Under the pieces are notes generated by a model. It was not told where the DNA came from and did not search any database. It was given only the letters and a program-made list of their open reading frames with translations. This document shows positions 41,257 through 48,686 of a stretch of 64,000 bases of DNA, piece by piece. Each line of letters starts with the position of its first letter. Position 1 is the first letter of the stretch. The position numbers and the translations under genes were made by a program. The stretch covers positions 186,001-250,000 of the forward strand of contig NZ_CP011805.1 in the NCBI RefSeq assembly GCF_001028625.1, given 5' to 3'. Origin of the DNA: Pelagerythrobacter marensis (GTDB lineage: Bacteria > Pseudomonadota > Alphaproteobacteria > Sphingomonadales > Sphingomonadaceae).

Positions 41257-41892
41257 TTGTCCAATTATAATGATCTGGCGGTTTCGCCGCGCACCCGGCT
41301 CCGCGACCGTATGGGCCGGCTGTTCGGCCAGTGGGGTGTGTTTTTCCGGGGATTTGTCGAACACCCGAGGATGGTGGGATCGATCATCCCGTCATCCCGC
41401 TTCACGATCCGCAAGATGCTGGACCCGGTGAAGTGGGAAGAATGCAAGCTGTTCGTGGAATACGGCCCCGGCGTCGGCACGTTCTGCCGCCCGGTGCTGG
41501 AACGGCTGCCGCGTGATGGCAAGCTGCTCGTGATCGATACCAACCCGCTCTATATCGATTATCTCAAGCGCACGATCACCGATGGACGCTTCGTCGCAGT
41601 TCACGGTTCGGCAGCGGACGTGCAGGAAATCGTCCGCGCGATCGGGTATGAGGAAGCGGACTACGTGCTATCCGGCCTGCCGTTTTCGACCCTGCCTGAT
41701 GGCGTTGGCCCGGCCATAGCGCAGGCGACGCACGACGTTCTGCGGCCGGGCGGTGCATTCCTGGTCTATCAGTTCAGCGCGAAGGCCCGCGATTACATGG
41801 TCAAGCACTTCGCCCGGATCGAACAGGGGTTCGAACTGTGGAATGTCCTGCCGTGCCAGCTTTTCTGGGGCTGGAAGGGCGAGGCGGCCTGA
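41257..41892 (+). CDS. PmtA-like SAM-dependent methyltransferase (TTG start)
   Basis: A 211-residue class-I methyltransferase resembling phospholipid N-methyltransferases: FFRGFVEHPRMVGSIIPSS, the SAM loop FVEYGPGVGTFCRPVLERL, VIDTNPLYIDYLKRTI and GLPFSTLPDGVG. PmtA-type enzymes methylate phosphatidylethanolamine toward phosphatidylcholine; this is plausible but not decided by sequence. I start it at the TTG at 41257 because GAGG lies at ideal spacing and the N-terminus (SNYNDLAVSPRTRLRDRMG) looks native. ATGs at 41185 (no ribosome site) and 41311 are alternatives. Confidence 0.83.
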   Translation: MSNYNDLAVSPRTRLRDRMGRLFGQWGVFFRGFVEHPRMVGSIIPSSRFTIRKMLDPVKWEECKLFVEYGPGVGTFCRPVLERLPRDGKLLVIDTNPLYIDYLKRTITDGRFVAVHGSAADVQEIVRAIGYEEADYVLSGLPFSTLPDGVGPAIAQATHDVLRPGGAFLVYQFSAKARDYMVKHFARIEQGFELWNVLPCQLFWGWKGEAA

Positions 41893-41928
41893 TCCGCGCT
41901 GCGGACCGCGACCGCCCGGCCCAATCCC

Positions 41929-42744
41929 TTATTCGAAAGTTTCGCTGACCGCTTCGGTCGAAGGCCCTGAAAGCTGTTTGTACACCGCGGCGATCACGCA
42001 CACGATCAGCACGCTCCAGATCGCCGCGAGCACGCCGTTCAACGCCCCGCCGATCAGCAGGCCGGCCGTGTTCTGGCCCAGCATGGCGACGAACAGGCCG
42101 GACACCATGCCGATGACCATGGCAACCACGGCCACCCCGATCCCGAGCAGCAGATAGAACGCGAACAGTCGCAGGCTGTTGCCTTTCGTCAGCCGCCACG
42201 AATTGCGCAGCGCGGCAATGGGGTTGAGCGTTCCGCCAAGCACCATCTCCGGCGACACCAGCGAAACCTTCACCATGATATAGATCAGCGCGATCGCGGC
42301 GATCAGGCCCACGATCACACCCAGCGCGGCGCCGCCGACGCCCGCCGCGAGGCCCACGGGCACACCCAGAACGATAGCCAGCCCGAGCACGACGATCAGC
42401 TGCGCCGCAAGATAGGGCAGCAATGTGACCAGACCGGTTCGGATCGCCTCACCCACAGTGGGGCGCCGGTCGTGCAGCATCGCGATCAGCGAAAGCGAGC
42501 CGACAGCCTGCACGATCGCCAGAAGGAAGAACCAGATCCCGTTTTCTGCGTAGAAGGCCTGCATCGTGGCCATGGGATTTTCGGGATCGACCTCGGCCGG
42601 CCCCTGCATCATATCCGGGACCAGCATGGCCAGCGCCAGATTGGGCAGAAAGATAAAGATGCCGGCGATTACCGCGAGCAGTTCCTTGTTGGCGCCGAGC
42701 AGTGCCGTGGCTTCGCTCCAGGCGCGTCCCATATCGAATTTCAT
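41929..42744 (-). CDS. Polytopic membrane protein of unknown function
   Basis: A 271-residue protein with about six hydrophobic segments (for example LLAVIAGIFIFLPNLALAML, LLPYLAAQLIVVLGLAIVLG, GVIVGLIAAIALIYIMVKVS). The segment LVSPEMVLGGTLNPIAALRNSWRLTKGN resembles the core of glycerophosphoryl-diester-phosphodiesterase membrane-domain and related DUF proteins, so it may belong to that broad superfamily. No catalytic residues recognised. ATG at 42744 follows GAGGGG. Divergent from lipB. Confidence 0.75.
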   Translation of the reverse strand: MKFDMGRAWSEATALLGANKELLAVIAGIFIFLPNLALAMLVPDMMQGPAEVDPENPMATMQAFYAENGIWFFLLAIVQAVGSLSLIAMLHDRRPTVGEAIRTGLVTLLPYLAAQLIVVLGLAIVLGVPVGLAAGVGGAALGVIVGLIAAIALIYIMVKVSLVSPEMVLGGTLNPIAALRNSWRLTKGNSLRLFAFYLLLGIGVAVVAMVIGMVSGLFVAMLGQNTAGLLIGGALNGVLAAIWSVLIVCVIAAVYKQLSGPSTEAVSETFE

Positions 42745-42811
42745 CGTCGAACCCCTCGTGTTTTTGCCTTCCCCCTTGATAAGCCCTGCAAGGCACGCCA
42801 CGCAATCGGCA

Positions 42812-43483
42812 ATGTCAGGCAATATCCCAAGCGACATCGAATGGCGGTGCGAAAGCGGGCAGGTGCCCTATCGCGAGGCGCTCGACCGGATGGAGGTGCG
42901 CAATCGCGCCATCGCCGCGGGCGAAGCGCGCGAACTGATCTGGTCGCTCGAACATCCACCGGTCTATACCGCGGGAACCAGCGCCGCAGCCGCCGAAATG
43001 CTCGATCCGCGGTTCGAAGTGGTCGAAGCGGGGCGCGGCGGCCGGTACACCTATCACGGGCCGGGCCAGCGGATCGGCTACGTCCTGCTCGACCTCAACC
43101 GGCGGGGCAAGGACGTGCGCTGTTTCGTTCATGCGATCGAAGGATGGGTGATCGACACACTGGCGGATTTTGGTGTGGACGCCTGGCGGGCCGAAGGGCG
43201 CATCGGCATCTGGACCCGCGATATCGACGGTTCGGAAGCCAAGATCGGGGCCATCGGCGTGCGGGTGAGGCGCTGGGTCACGATGCACGGGTTCGCGGTG
43301 AACCTGGCGCCCGATCTGTCGCATTTCGCAGGGATCGTGCCATGCGGCATTGCCGAATACGGCGTCACCAGCCTCGAACGATTGGGAATCGCGGTTGCGC
43401 CGGATGAATGGGATAAGGCATTGGAAGCGCGCGCGCCGGGATTTCTGGATGGGCTCGCACGCGCTTGTGGAGTGAAACGATGA
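42812..43483 (+). CDS. lipB: Octanoyl-ACP:protein N-octanoyltransferase LipB
   Basis: A 223-residue enzyme transferring octanoyl groups from acyl carrier protein to lipoyl domains, the first step of lipoate synthesis. Family motifs: GGRYTYHGPGQRIGY, GSEAKIGAIGV with catalytic Lys144, and GIVPCGIAEYGVTSL with catalytic Cys178. ATG at 42812 gives the expected N-terminus. Its stop overlaps the ATG of the small lipoprotein gene. lipA is not in the window. Confidence 0.95.
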   Translation: MSGNIPSDIEWRCESGQVPYREALDRMEVRNRAIAAGEARELIWSLEHPPVYTAGTSAAAAEMLDPRFEVVEAGRGGRYTYHGPGQRIGYVLLDLNRRGKDVRCFVHAIEGWVIDTLADFGVDAWRAEGRIGIWTRDIDGSEAKIGAIGVRVRRWVTMHGFAVNLAPDLSHFAGIVPCGIAEYGVTSLERLGIAVAPDEWDKALEARAPGFLDGLARACGVKR

Positions 43484-43830
43484 TGCACAGGATGGCGGCT
43501 GCTGCCGCGCTCGCAGTCGCGCTTGCCGCTTGCGGCGACCAGACGGACGACACCGCCGGAACCGGCGATGCGGAAGGCGAAGTGCTGGGCGGGACGATCA
43601 GCGACGAGATGCTGCCGCTGGACACGACCCGCTCGCAATCGCCGCCGCTGCGCACCGATCCCGATGGGGAAGGCGGCAACAACGGTGCCGGCGACAGCGA
43701 AACGGCATCGGATGGTTCGGACGACGATGCACCGCAGGATCGCGAGCCCGCCACCCAGACCGCCGGGGAACCGAACGAACCCGAACCGCCCGCATCCGAT
43801 GAAGACGGAACGAGCGACGGCCAGGAATAG
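43480..43830 (+). CDS. Small acidic lipoprotein of unknown function
   Basis: A 116-residue protein: signal peptide with lipobox LAAC (Cys19), then an almost wholly disordered tail dominated by Asp, Glu, Gly, Pro, Ser and Thr. No recognised domain. ATG overlaps the lipB stop (ATGA), so it is co-translated with lipB, though a functional connection is not obvious. Confidence 0.72.
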   Translation: MMHRMAAAAALAVALAACGDQTDDTAGTGDAEGEVLGGTISDEMLPLDTTRSQSPPLRTDPDGEGGNNGAGDSETASDGSDDDAPQDREPATQTAGEPNEPEPPASDEDGTSDGQE

Positions 43831-43879
43831 GGCGGGATCTTTGGTATGACCTGAACCGCTAAGCCGGTGGGCAGGCCGG

Positions 43880-43909
43880 GTCATGGATTCCCGCTTTCGC
43901 GGGAATGAC
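43880..43909 (+). repeat. REP-like palindrome, copy 1
   Basis: ATTCCCGC, a four-base loop, GCGGGAAT form a perfect 8-bp hairpin (43887-43906), flanked by GTCATGG and GAC. It belongs to the very common proteobacterial intergenic palindrome whose readings in other frames give 'FPRKRES' peptides. Lies between convergent genes. Confidence 0.75.
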
Positions 43910-43957
43910 AAGTTCAGCGATGACAAGCGGCCATCGTTCTCGAACCACACCTTCCTT

Positions 43958-43986
43958 GTCATCCCCGCGAAGGCGGGGATCCATGG
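43958..43986 (-). repeat. REP-like palindrome, copy 2 (inverted)
   Basis: ATCCCCGC, GAAG, GCGGGGAT (43961-43980) is an 8-bp hairpin with the flanking GTC and CCATGG arranged in the opposite orientation to copy 1. The two copies are about 50 bases apart, a doublet typical of REP/BIME elements, and may act as a two-way terminator. Confidence 0.75.
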
Positions 43987-44102
43987 TGGCCCCTTGGGAC
44001 CCAACGTCGTGTCCCAGCTTGAAGTTCGATGCTGTCGCCCGTCACGCTGAAATGCGTTCAGGGCGACAATCCTTCAGCGGTACGAACTTCGTTTCATCGC
44101 AA

Positions 44103-45209
44103 CTAGGCCGAGACTTGTTCTTCCTGAAGCGTGGGGTAGTCGACGTAGCCTTCCGGGCCGCTTCCGTACCAGCTCTGCGGTACGCCCTTGTTCGGTGCCA
44201 GGTCCGCACCCTGCGCGATGCGCTGGGGCAGGTCGGGATTGGAAATGAAGGGGCGACCGAAACTGACGGCATCGCACCGCCCGCTGGCGACATCGCTCGA
44301 TGCCTCCTGGGGCGAATAGTCGGAATTGAGGATCAGCGGGCCGGTGTAGATCTTGCGGATCAGGTCGTCCTGCTTGGGCACATCGGTGCTGCCGAAAGTG
44401 CCATCGGGGCCGGGCTGGCGCAGTTCGAGGAAGGCGATCCCCAGCGATTGGGCGACGTTCGCTGCCGCGGCGAAAGTGGCCGCCGGATCGCTGTCGTCGC
44501 AGCCCTGCGTTTCGCCATTTGGGCTGAGGCGCAGGCCCACGCGTTCCGCGCCCCAGACATCGACGAGCGCGGACAGAACCTCGCGCAGGAAGCGCGCGCG
44601 GTTTTCCGGCGATCCGCCGTATTCGTCGTCGCGGTGATTGGTGCCGTCGCGCAGGAACTGGTCGACCAGATAGCCGTTCGCGCCGTGCAGTTGGACCCCG
44701 TCGAAGCCGGCATCTTTCGCGTTCTGCGCAGCCTTGCGATAATCTTCCACCACGCGGGCGATGTCTTCGATCGAAAGCGCGCGGGCCGGTTCGTAATCCT
44801 TGCGCCCGTCATACGTATGGGCGTGGCCGGGCGCGGTCGTCGCGCTGGCGGAAACGGGCGGCGCGCCGTCGAGAAAATCGGGATGGACCAGACGGCCCAT
44901 GTGCCACAATTGCAAAACGATCCGGCCGCCTTCGTCATGCACGGCGCGGGTGACGGCTTTCCAGCCTTCGACCTGTTCCTGGCTCCACACGCCCGGCGCG
45001 GCAGGCCAGCCCGATCCTTCCACGCTGATCCCGGTGGCTTCGCTGATGATCAGTCCCGCGCTCGCGCGCTGGCGGTAATATGTCGCCATCATGGGATTGG
45101 GGACAACCCCGGGCACATCGGCACGCCCGCGGGTCAGCGGGGCCATGACTATCCGGTTGGGGGCGTCGATCGCGCCCATCGTCAACGGTTGGAACAGGTT
45201 TTCGTGCAT
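44103..45209 (-). CDS. Old yellow enzyme family alkene reductase (NemA-like)
   Basis: A 368-residue FMN flavoprotein reducing activated C=C bonds with NAD(P)H. Motifs: NRIVMAPLTRGRA, LQLWHMGRLVHPDF, FDGVQLHGANGYLVDQFLRD, EYGGSPENRARFLREV, RLSPNGE and AVSFGRPFISNPDL. The residues expected to bind substrate (His-Gly-Ala-Asn) are present. It may detoxify quinones, enones or nitro compounds. Monocistronic, behind the REP-like pair and divergent from the EamA transporter. Confidence 0.94.
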   Translation of the reverse strand: MHENLFQPLTMGAIDAPNRIVMAPLTRGRADVPGVVPNPMMATYYRQRASAGLIISEATGISVEGSGWPAAPGVWSQEQVEGWKAVTRAVHDEGGRIVLQLWHMGRLVHPDFLDGAPPVSASATTAPGHAHTYDGRKDYEPARALSIEDIARVVEDYRKAAQNAKDAGFDGVQLHGANGYLVDQFLRDGTNHRDDEYGGSPENRARFLREVLSALVDVWGAERVGLRLSPNGETQGCDDSDPAATFAAAANVAQSLGIAFLELRQPGPDGTFGSTDVPKQDDLIRKIYTGPLILNSDYSPQEASSDVASGRCDAVSFGRPFISNPDLPQRIAQGADLAPNKGVPQSWYGSGPEGYVDYPTLQEEQVSA

Positions 45210-45261
45210 CGCGTCAGCCCTTTTTGCTGTGGCTTCGAACGATTGGAGCTAGGTGCCCGCC

Positions 45262-46185
45262 ATGACGCTGACAACCGAATCGGTAGCAGAGAAAAACTTT
45301 CAGGTCGGGGCGTGGCACTTTCTCGCGCTGATGGCCGGCAACGTCGCGCTCGCGCTCGGGCCCTGGCTGGTCAGGCTGGCCGACACCGGGCCTGTCGCCG
45401 CCGGCTTCTGGCGAATGCTTCTGCCCATTCCCTTGCTGGCGCTGCTGGCCTGGCGCGGGCGGACGCCGGGGCCGCTAAACCGGCGCACCGCACTGATGGT
45501 TGCGGCAGCGGGCCTGTTCTTCGCGCTCGATCTGGCCAGCTGGCATATCGGGATCGAGCGCACGCGGCTGGCGAATTCCACGCTGTTCGGCAATTCGGGC
45601 AGTGTGATCCTGATGGTCTGGGGCCTTGTCGCGCTGCGCCGCGCGCCGGCGGGCCGCGAATGGCTGGCGCTGTCGGCGGCATTGGGGGGCGCGGCCATCC
45701 TGATGGGGCGCAGCCTCGAAATTTCCGCTGCGACACTGGTGGGCGACCTGCTGTGCCTGCTCGCCGGGGTTTTCTACGCCTTCTACCTCATCCCGGCCCA
45801 ACGGGCCCGGGCCACGCTGGGCCAATGGACGGTTCTGCTGATGGTCGCCGTGGTCGCCGCGCCGGTCCTGCTGGCGATCGCGCTGTTCCTGGGCGAGCCA
45901 GTGTGGCCGGGGGATGCGGGCTGGACCCCGGTGGTCGCGCTCGCGATCTCCAGCCAGCTTGTCGGGCAGGGGTTGCTGGTCTTTTCCCTCCGCCATTTTC
46001 CGCCGCTGGTGATCGGTGTTGCCCTGCTGACGCAGCCGGCGATTGCGGCGGCCGTGGGCTGGTTTGCTTTTGGCGAGGTTCTGGGCCTGCCGGACATGGC
46101 GGGTATGCTGCTGGTCGCCTGCGCGCTCCTGCTCGCCAAGCTGGCCGAACCGCGTGCGGCGCGGGTGGCGCCCGAACGGGGGTGA
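45262..46185 (+). CDS. EamA/DMT-family transporter
   Basis: A 307-residue protein with about ten membrane helices in two EamA repeats (FLALMAGNVALALGPWLVRL ... and LLCLLAGVFYAFYLIPAQRA ...). A conserved Pro/Gly-rich segment LALLAWRGRTPGPL lies in the first half. Drug/metabolite exporter of unknown substrate. The ATG at 45262 is preferred; a GTG at 45253 adds three residues. Confidence 0.87.
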   Translation: MTLTTESVAEKNFQVGAWHFLALMAGNVALALGPWLVRLADTGPVAAGFWRMLLPIPLLALLAWRGRTPGPLNRRTALMVAAAGLFFALDLASWHIGIERTRLANSTLFGNSGSVILMVWGLVALRRAPAGREWLALSAALGGAAILMGRSLEISAATLVGDLLCLLAGVFYAFYLIPAQRARATLGQWTVLLMVAVVAAPVLLAIALFLGEPVWPGDAGWTPVVALAISSQLVGQGLLVFSLRHFPPLVIGVALLTQPAIAAAVGWFAFGEVLGLPDMAGMLLVACALLLAKLAEPRAARVAPERG

Positions 46186-46188
46186 TCC

Positions 46189-47508
46189 TCAGTTGGCGAA
46201 AGCCTGCCTGAACGTGGCGTAGCGGTCTTCGATCGTTTCGAGATCCGGGCCGTCCAGGCAGTGGCGGGCCTGCTCGTACAGCTTCTCCCCCTGCAGGCGC
46301 AGCATTTCCTTCCGCGCGCGATCGGGCAACGGCTCTGCCGCCGTGCGCAGGGCGTTGAACATGATCAGTGCGGCGGCCGGGCTGACGGCAACGCCGCTGC
46401 GCATGGTGCCGAAACTGCGGTGGAGGAAGTGATTGAACGTGTCCGGCAGCGGCTCGACCCGGTCGCCATCGGGATGATCTTCGCGCCGCCGTTTCAGATC
46501 GCGCAGGCCGAGTTCGGCGATAGCCGCGCCCAGCCAGTGGATTGCGGTAATGGCGGTGAAGGGATCGTTGATCCCGGGGGACAGCGCGCGCAGGCCGATT
46601 TCGACCAGTTCGTCGATCAGGAAGCGCGGGTCCTGCGTCGGCGTGCGGGTCGATCCCAGCGTGAACGCGCCGCGCAGCTTCTCCCCCACCTGTTCGTCAA
46701 CGCTCCCCTCGCAGATGCGGATCAGGGGCATTCCGGCGTGCACGAAATCGCCGGTGCGCACTTCCAGCGCAATCTGGCATTCGGCCTCCTCCGCGATTTC
46801 CTGCAGCTCGTCGAACTCGATCAGCTGGACGTAGCCGGTGGCCTGGGCGGTCAGCGGGCGCCCTTCCGGCGCGGGCGGCGTTTCGCCGCCGTTGTGATCG
46901 TCCGGATAATTGTCGGCAATGTCGCGCAGCAGGCGCCGGCCGATCCCCTCCAGCACCGAATTGATACGGATCGAGGACGGGATGTGGTTGAGGAAATAGA
47001 CCAGAACCGCGATCGAAAGGGCCATCAGCAGGTAAGCGACCAGCAGCGAAAGCTGCGGCACGAAGCCGGGCAGCGCGGTCGCGATCGCCTGATCCGTGCC
47101 CGCCGGTGGTTCTTCGCCGGTGCGCACGGACCGCAGAACCGTGATCGCATAGACGAAGGTGCCGATGAAGGTCGCCAGGCTGAGCTGGTTGCCCTTGTCC
47201 TCCATGAAATTGGTCAGCAGGCGCGGGCCGTATGTGCCGCTGGCGTATGCGACGGCGGCGATCGTGATCGAAAAGACGGTGGAGGCCACGCCGATCATCG
47301 AACCGGCGATGACCGTCAGCATGTTGGCCGCGCCTTCCGGCCGGGCGGGGACGATTGCCTCCACCCGGTTGAGCCACTCCGCCGCGCCCATCCGGTCCAC
47401 CTGGATGAGCCCGAAGGCGAGCAGCACGGCGACGAGCGCGAACAGCGCCGGATAGAACCAGTAGTTCGCGTTGAGCCTGGCCAGGAACCAGCGAATATCC
47501 ACCCTCAT
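46189..47508 (-). CDS. DUF2254 membrane protein
   Basis: A 439-residue predicted membrane protein with four N-terminal helices (about 18-38, 63-90, 112-130, 150-175) and a large soluble C-terminal domain. The block GSMIGVASTVFSITIAAVAYASGTYGPRLLTNFM and the later ALSPGINDPFTAITAIHWL are DUF2254 signatures. Function unknown; ion transport has been suggested for the family from its architecture only. Converges on the EamA gene with three bases between stops. Confidence 0.85.
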   Translation of the reverse strand: MRVDIRWFLARLNANYWFYPALFALVAVLLAFGLIQVDRMGAAEWLNRVEAIVPARPEGAANMLTVIAGSMIGVASTVFSITIAAVAYASGTYGPRLLTNFMEDKGNQLSLATFIGTFVYAITVLRSVRTGEEPPAGTDQAIATALPGFVPQLSLLVAYLLMALSIAVLVYFLNHIPSSIRINSVLEGIGRRLLRDIADNYPDDHNGGETPPAPEGRPLTAQATGYVQLIEFDELQEIAEEAECQIALEVRTGDFVHAGMPLIRICEGSVDEQVGEKLRGAFTLGSTRTPTQDPRFLIDELVEIGLRALSPGINDPFTAITAIHWLGAAIAELGLRDLKRRREDHPDGDRVEPLPDTFNHFLHRSFGTMRSGVAVSPAAALIMFNALRTAAEPLPDRARKEMLRLQGEKLYEQARHCLDGPDLETIEDRYATFRQAFAN

Positions 47509-47563
47509 GGCGCTTCAACGCCCGGGGCGGCTATCGGTTGCATGGATCGGGGGCGATTGCCGT

Positions 47564-48550
47564 TCAGACTTTGCCCAGATCGCCCTTGCCGATCGTGCCG
47601 CTGGCCATTTCGAGCATCTTGTCGAGGCTCTGCTTGGCCTTCAGCCGCAGCCCTTCCTCGATCTCGATCCGCGGTTCCAGATCGCGCAGGCAGGTATAGA
47701 GCTTCTCCATCGTGTTCAGCGCCATGTAGGGGCAGATATTGCACGAACAGTTGCCGTCAGCCCCCGGTGCGCCGATGAAGTTTTTCTCCGGCAGCGCCTT
47801 TTCCATCTGGTGGATGATGTGCGGTTCGGTGGCGACGATCAGCGTGTCGCCTTCGAACGTGCGCGCAAACTGCAGGATGCCGCTGGTCGAACCGACATAG
47901 TCGGCATGGTCGATGATCGTCGGCGGGCATTCGGGATGGGCAGCGACCGGGGCACCGGGGTGCTGTTCCTTCAGCTTCAGCAGCTCGGTTTCGCTGAACG
48001 CCTCGTGCACGATGCATACACCGGGCCAGAGCAGCATGTCGCGGTTGAACTTGCGGCTGAGATAGCCACCCAGATGCCGGTCGGGGCCGAAGATGATCGG
48101 CTGGTCTTCGGGGATCTGGCTGATGATCGTTTCGGCGGAGGAGCTGGTCACGATCACGTCCGACAGCGCCTTAACCTCGGTCGAGCAGTTGATGTAGGTC
48201 AGCGCGATATGGTCGGGGTGCGCCTCGCGGAAAGCCTTGAACTTTTCCGGCGGGCAGGAATCTTCCAGCGAGCAGCCGGCGTCGAGATCGGGCAGGACGA
48301 CGATCTTTTCCGGGCTGAGGATCTTGGCCGTATCGGCCATGAACTTGACCCCGCAGAACGCGATCACGTCAGCATCGGTTTCGGCGGCCTTGCGGCTCAG
48401 TTCGAGCGAATCGCCGACGAAATCGGCCAGGTCCTGAATGTCCGGCGTCTGATAGTAATGCGCGAGGATGATCGCGTTGCGCTCCTTGCGCAGGCGATCG
48501 ATCTCTGCAAGCAAGTCATTGCCGGAGGGGATATTGTTTTCAAACGACAT
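47564..48550 (-). CDS. nadA: Quinolinate synthase NadA
   Basis: A 328-residue [4Fe-4S] enzyme condensing iminoaspartate with dihydroxyacetone phosphate to quinolinate in NAD synthesis. Repeated-domain motifs: ILAHYYQTPDIQD, FVGDSLELSRKA, FCGVKFMADTAKIL, YINCSTEVKA, FGPDRHLGGYL, VAAHPECPP, STSGILQFAR. Candidate cluster cysteines lie near Cys93, Cys179 and the CSCNICPYM block (268-273). nadB and nadC are not adjacent. GGAGACC precedes the ATG; divergent from the BCCT gene. Confidence 0.95.
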   Translation of the reverse strand: MSFENNIPSGNDLLAEIDRLRKERNAIILAHYYQTPDIQDLADFVGDSLELSRKAAETDADVIAFCGVKFMADTAKILSPEKIVVLPDLDAGCSLEDSCPPEKFKAFREAHPDHIALTYINCSTEVKALSDVIVTSSSAETIISQIPEDQPIIFGPDRHLGGYLSRKFNRDMLLWPGVCIVHEAFSETELLKLKEQHPGAPVAAHPECPPTIIDHADYVGSTSGILQFARTFEGDTLIVATEPHIIHQMEKALPEKNFIGAPGADGNCSCNICPYMALNTMEKLYTCLRDLEPRIEIEEGLRLKAKQSLDKMLEMASGTIGKGDLGKV

Positions 48551-48686
48551 ACCGGTCTCCTATGCCTGGCCATATAGGAAGCGGTCGGGCGATTGTCGCG
48601 GAGATATTCTACGACATGCCATTTCCGCGCTTGTCAGGCGCGGTCGTGCCCCCCTTCCTGAACGGACGAACTGAACGGAGAGAGGC

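Noticed and set aside
43858..43990. Possible CRISPR or IS inverted repeats in the palindromic region
   Set aside because: Only two hairpins in opposite orientation, no spacers, no transposase and no target-site duplication; a REP-type doublet explains it.
43129..44004. 291-codon minus-strand frame beginning 'MGPKGPPWIPAFAGMT'
   Set aside because: The N-terminal peptide is the well-known translation of the intergenic REP-like palindrome; the rest is antisense to lipB and the small lipoprotein.
43905..46211. 768-codon plus-strand open frame across the old yellow enzyme gene and into the EamA gene
   Set aside because: It is antisense to one certain gene and out of frame with another. Its start lies in the REP-like doublet.
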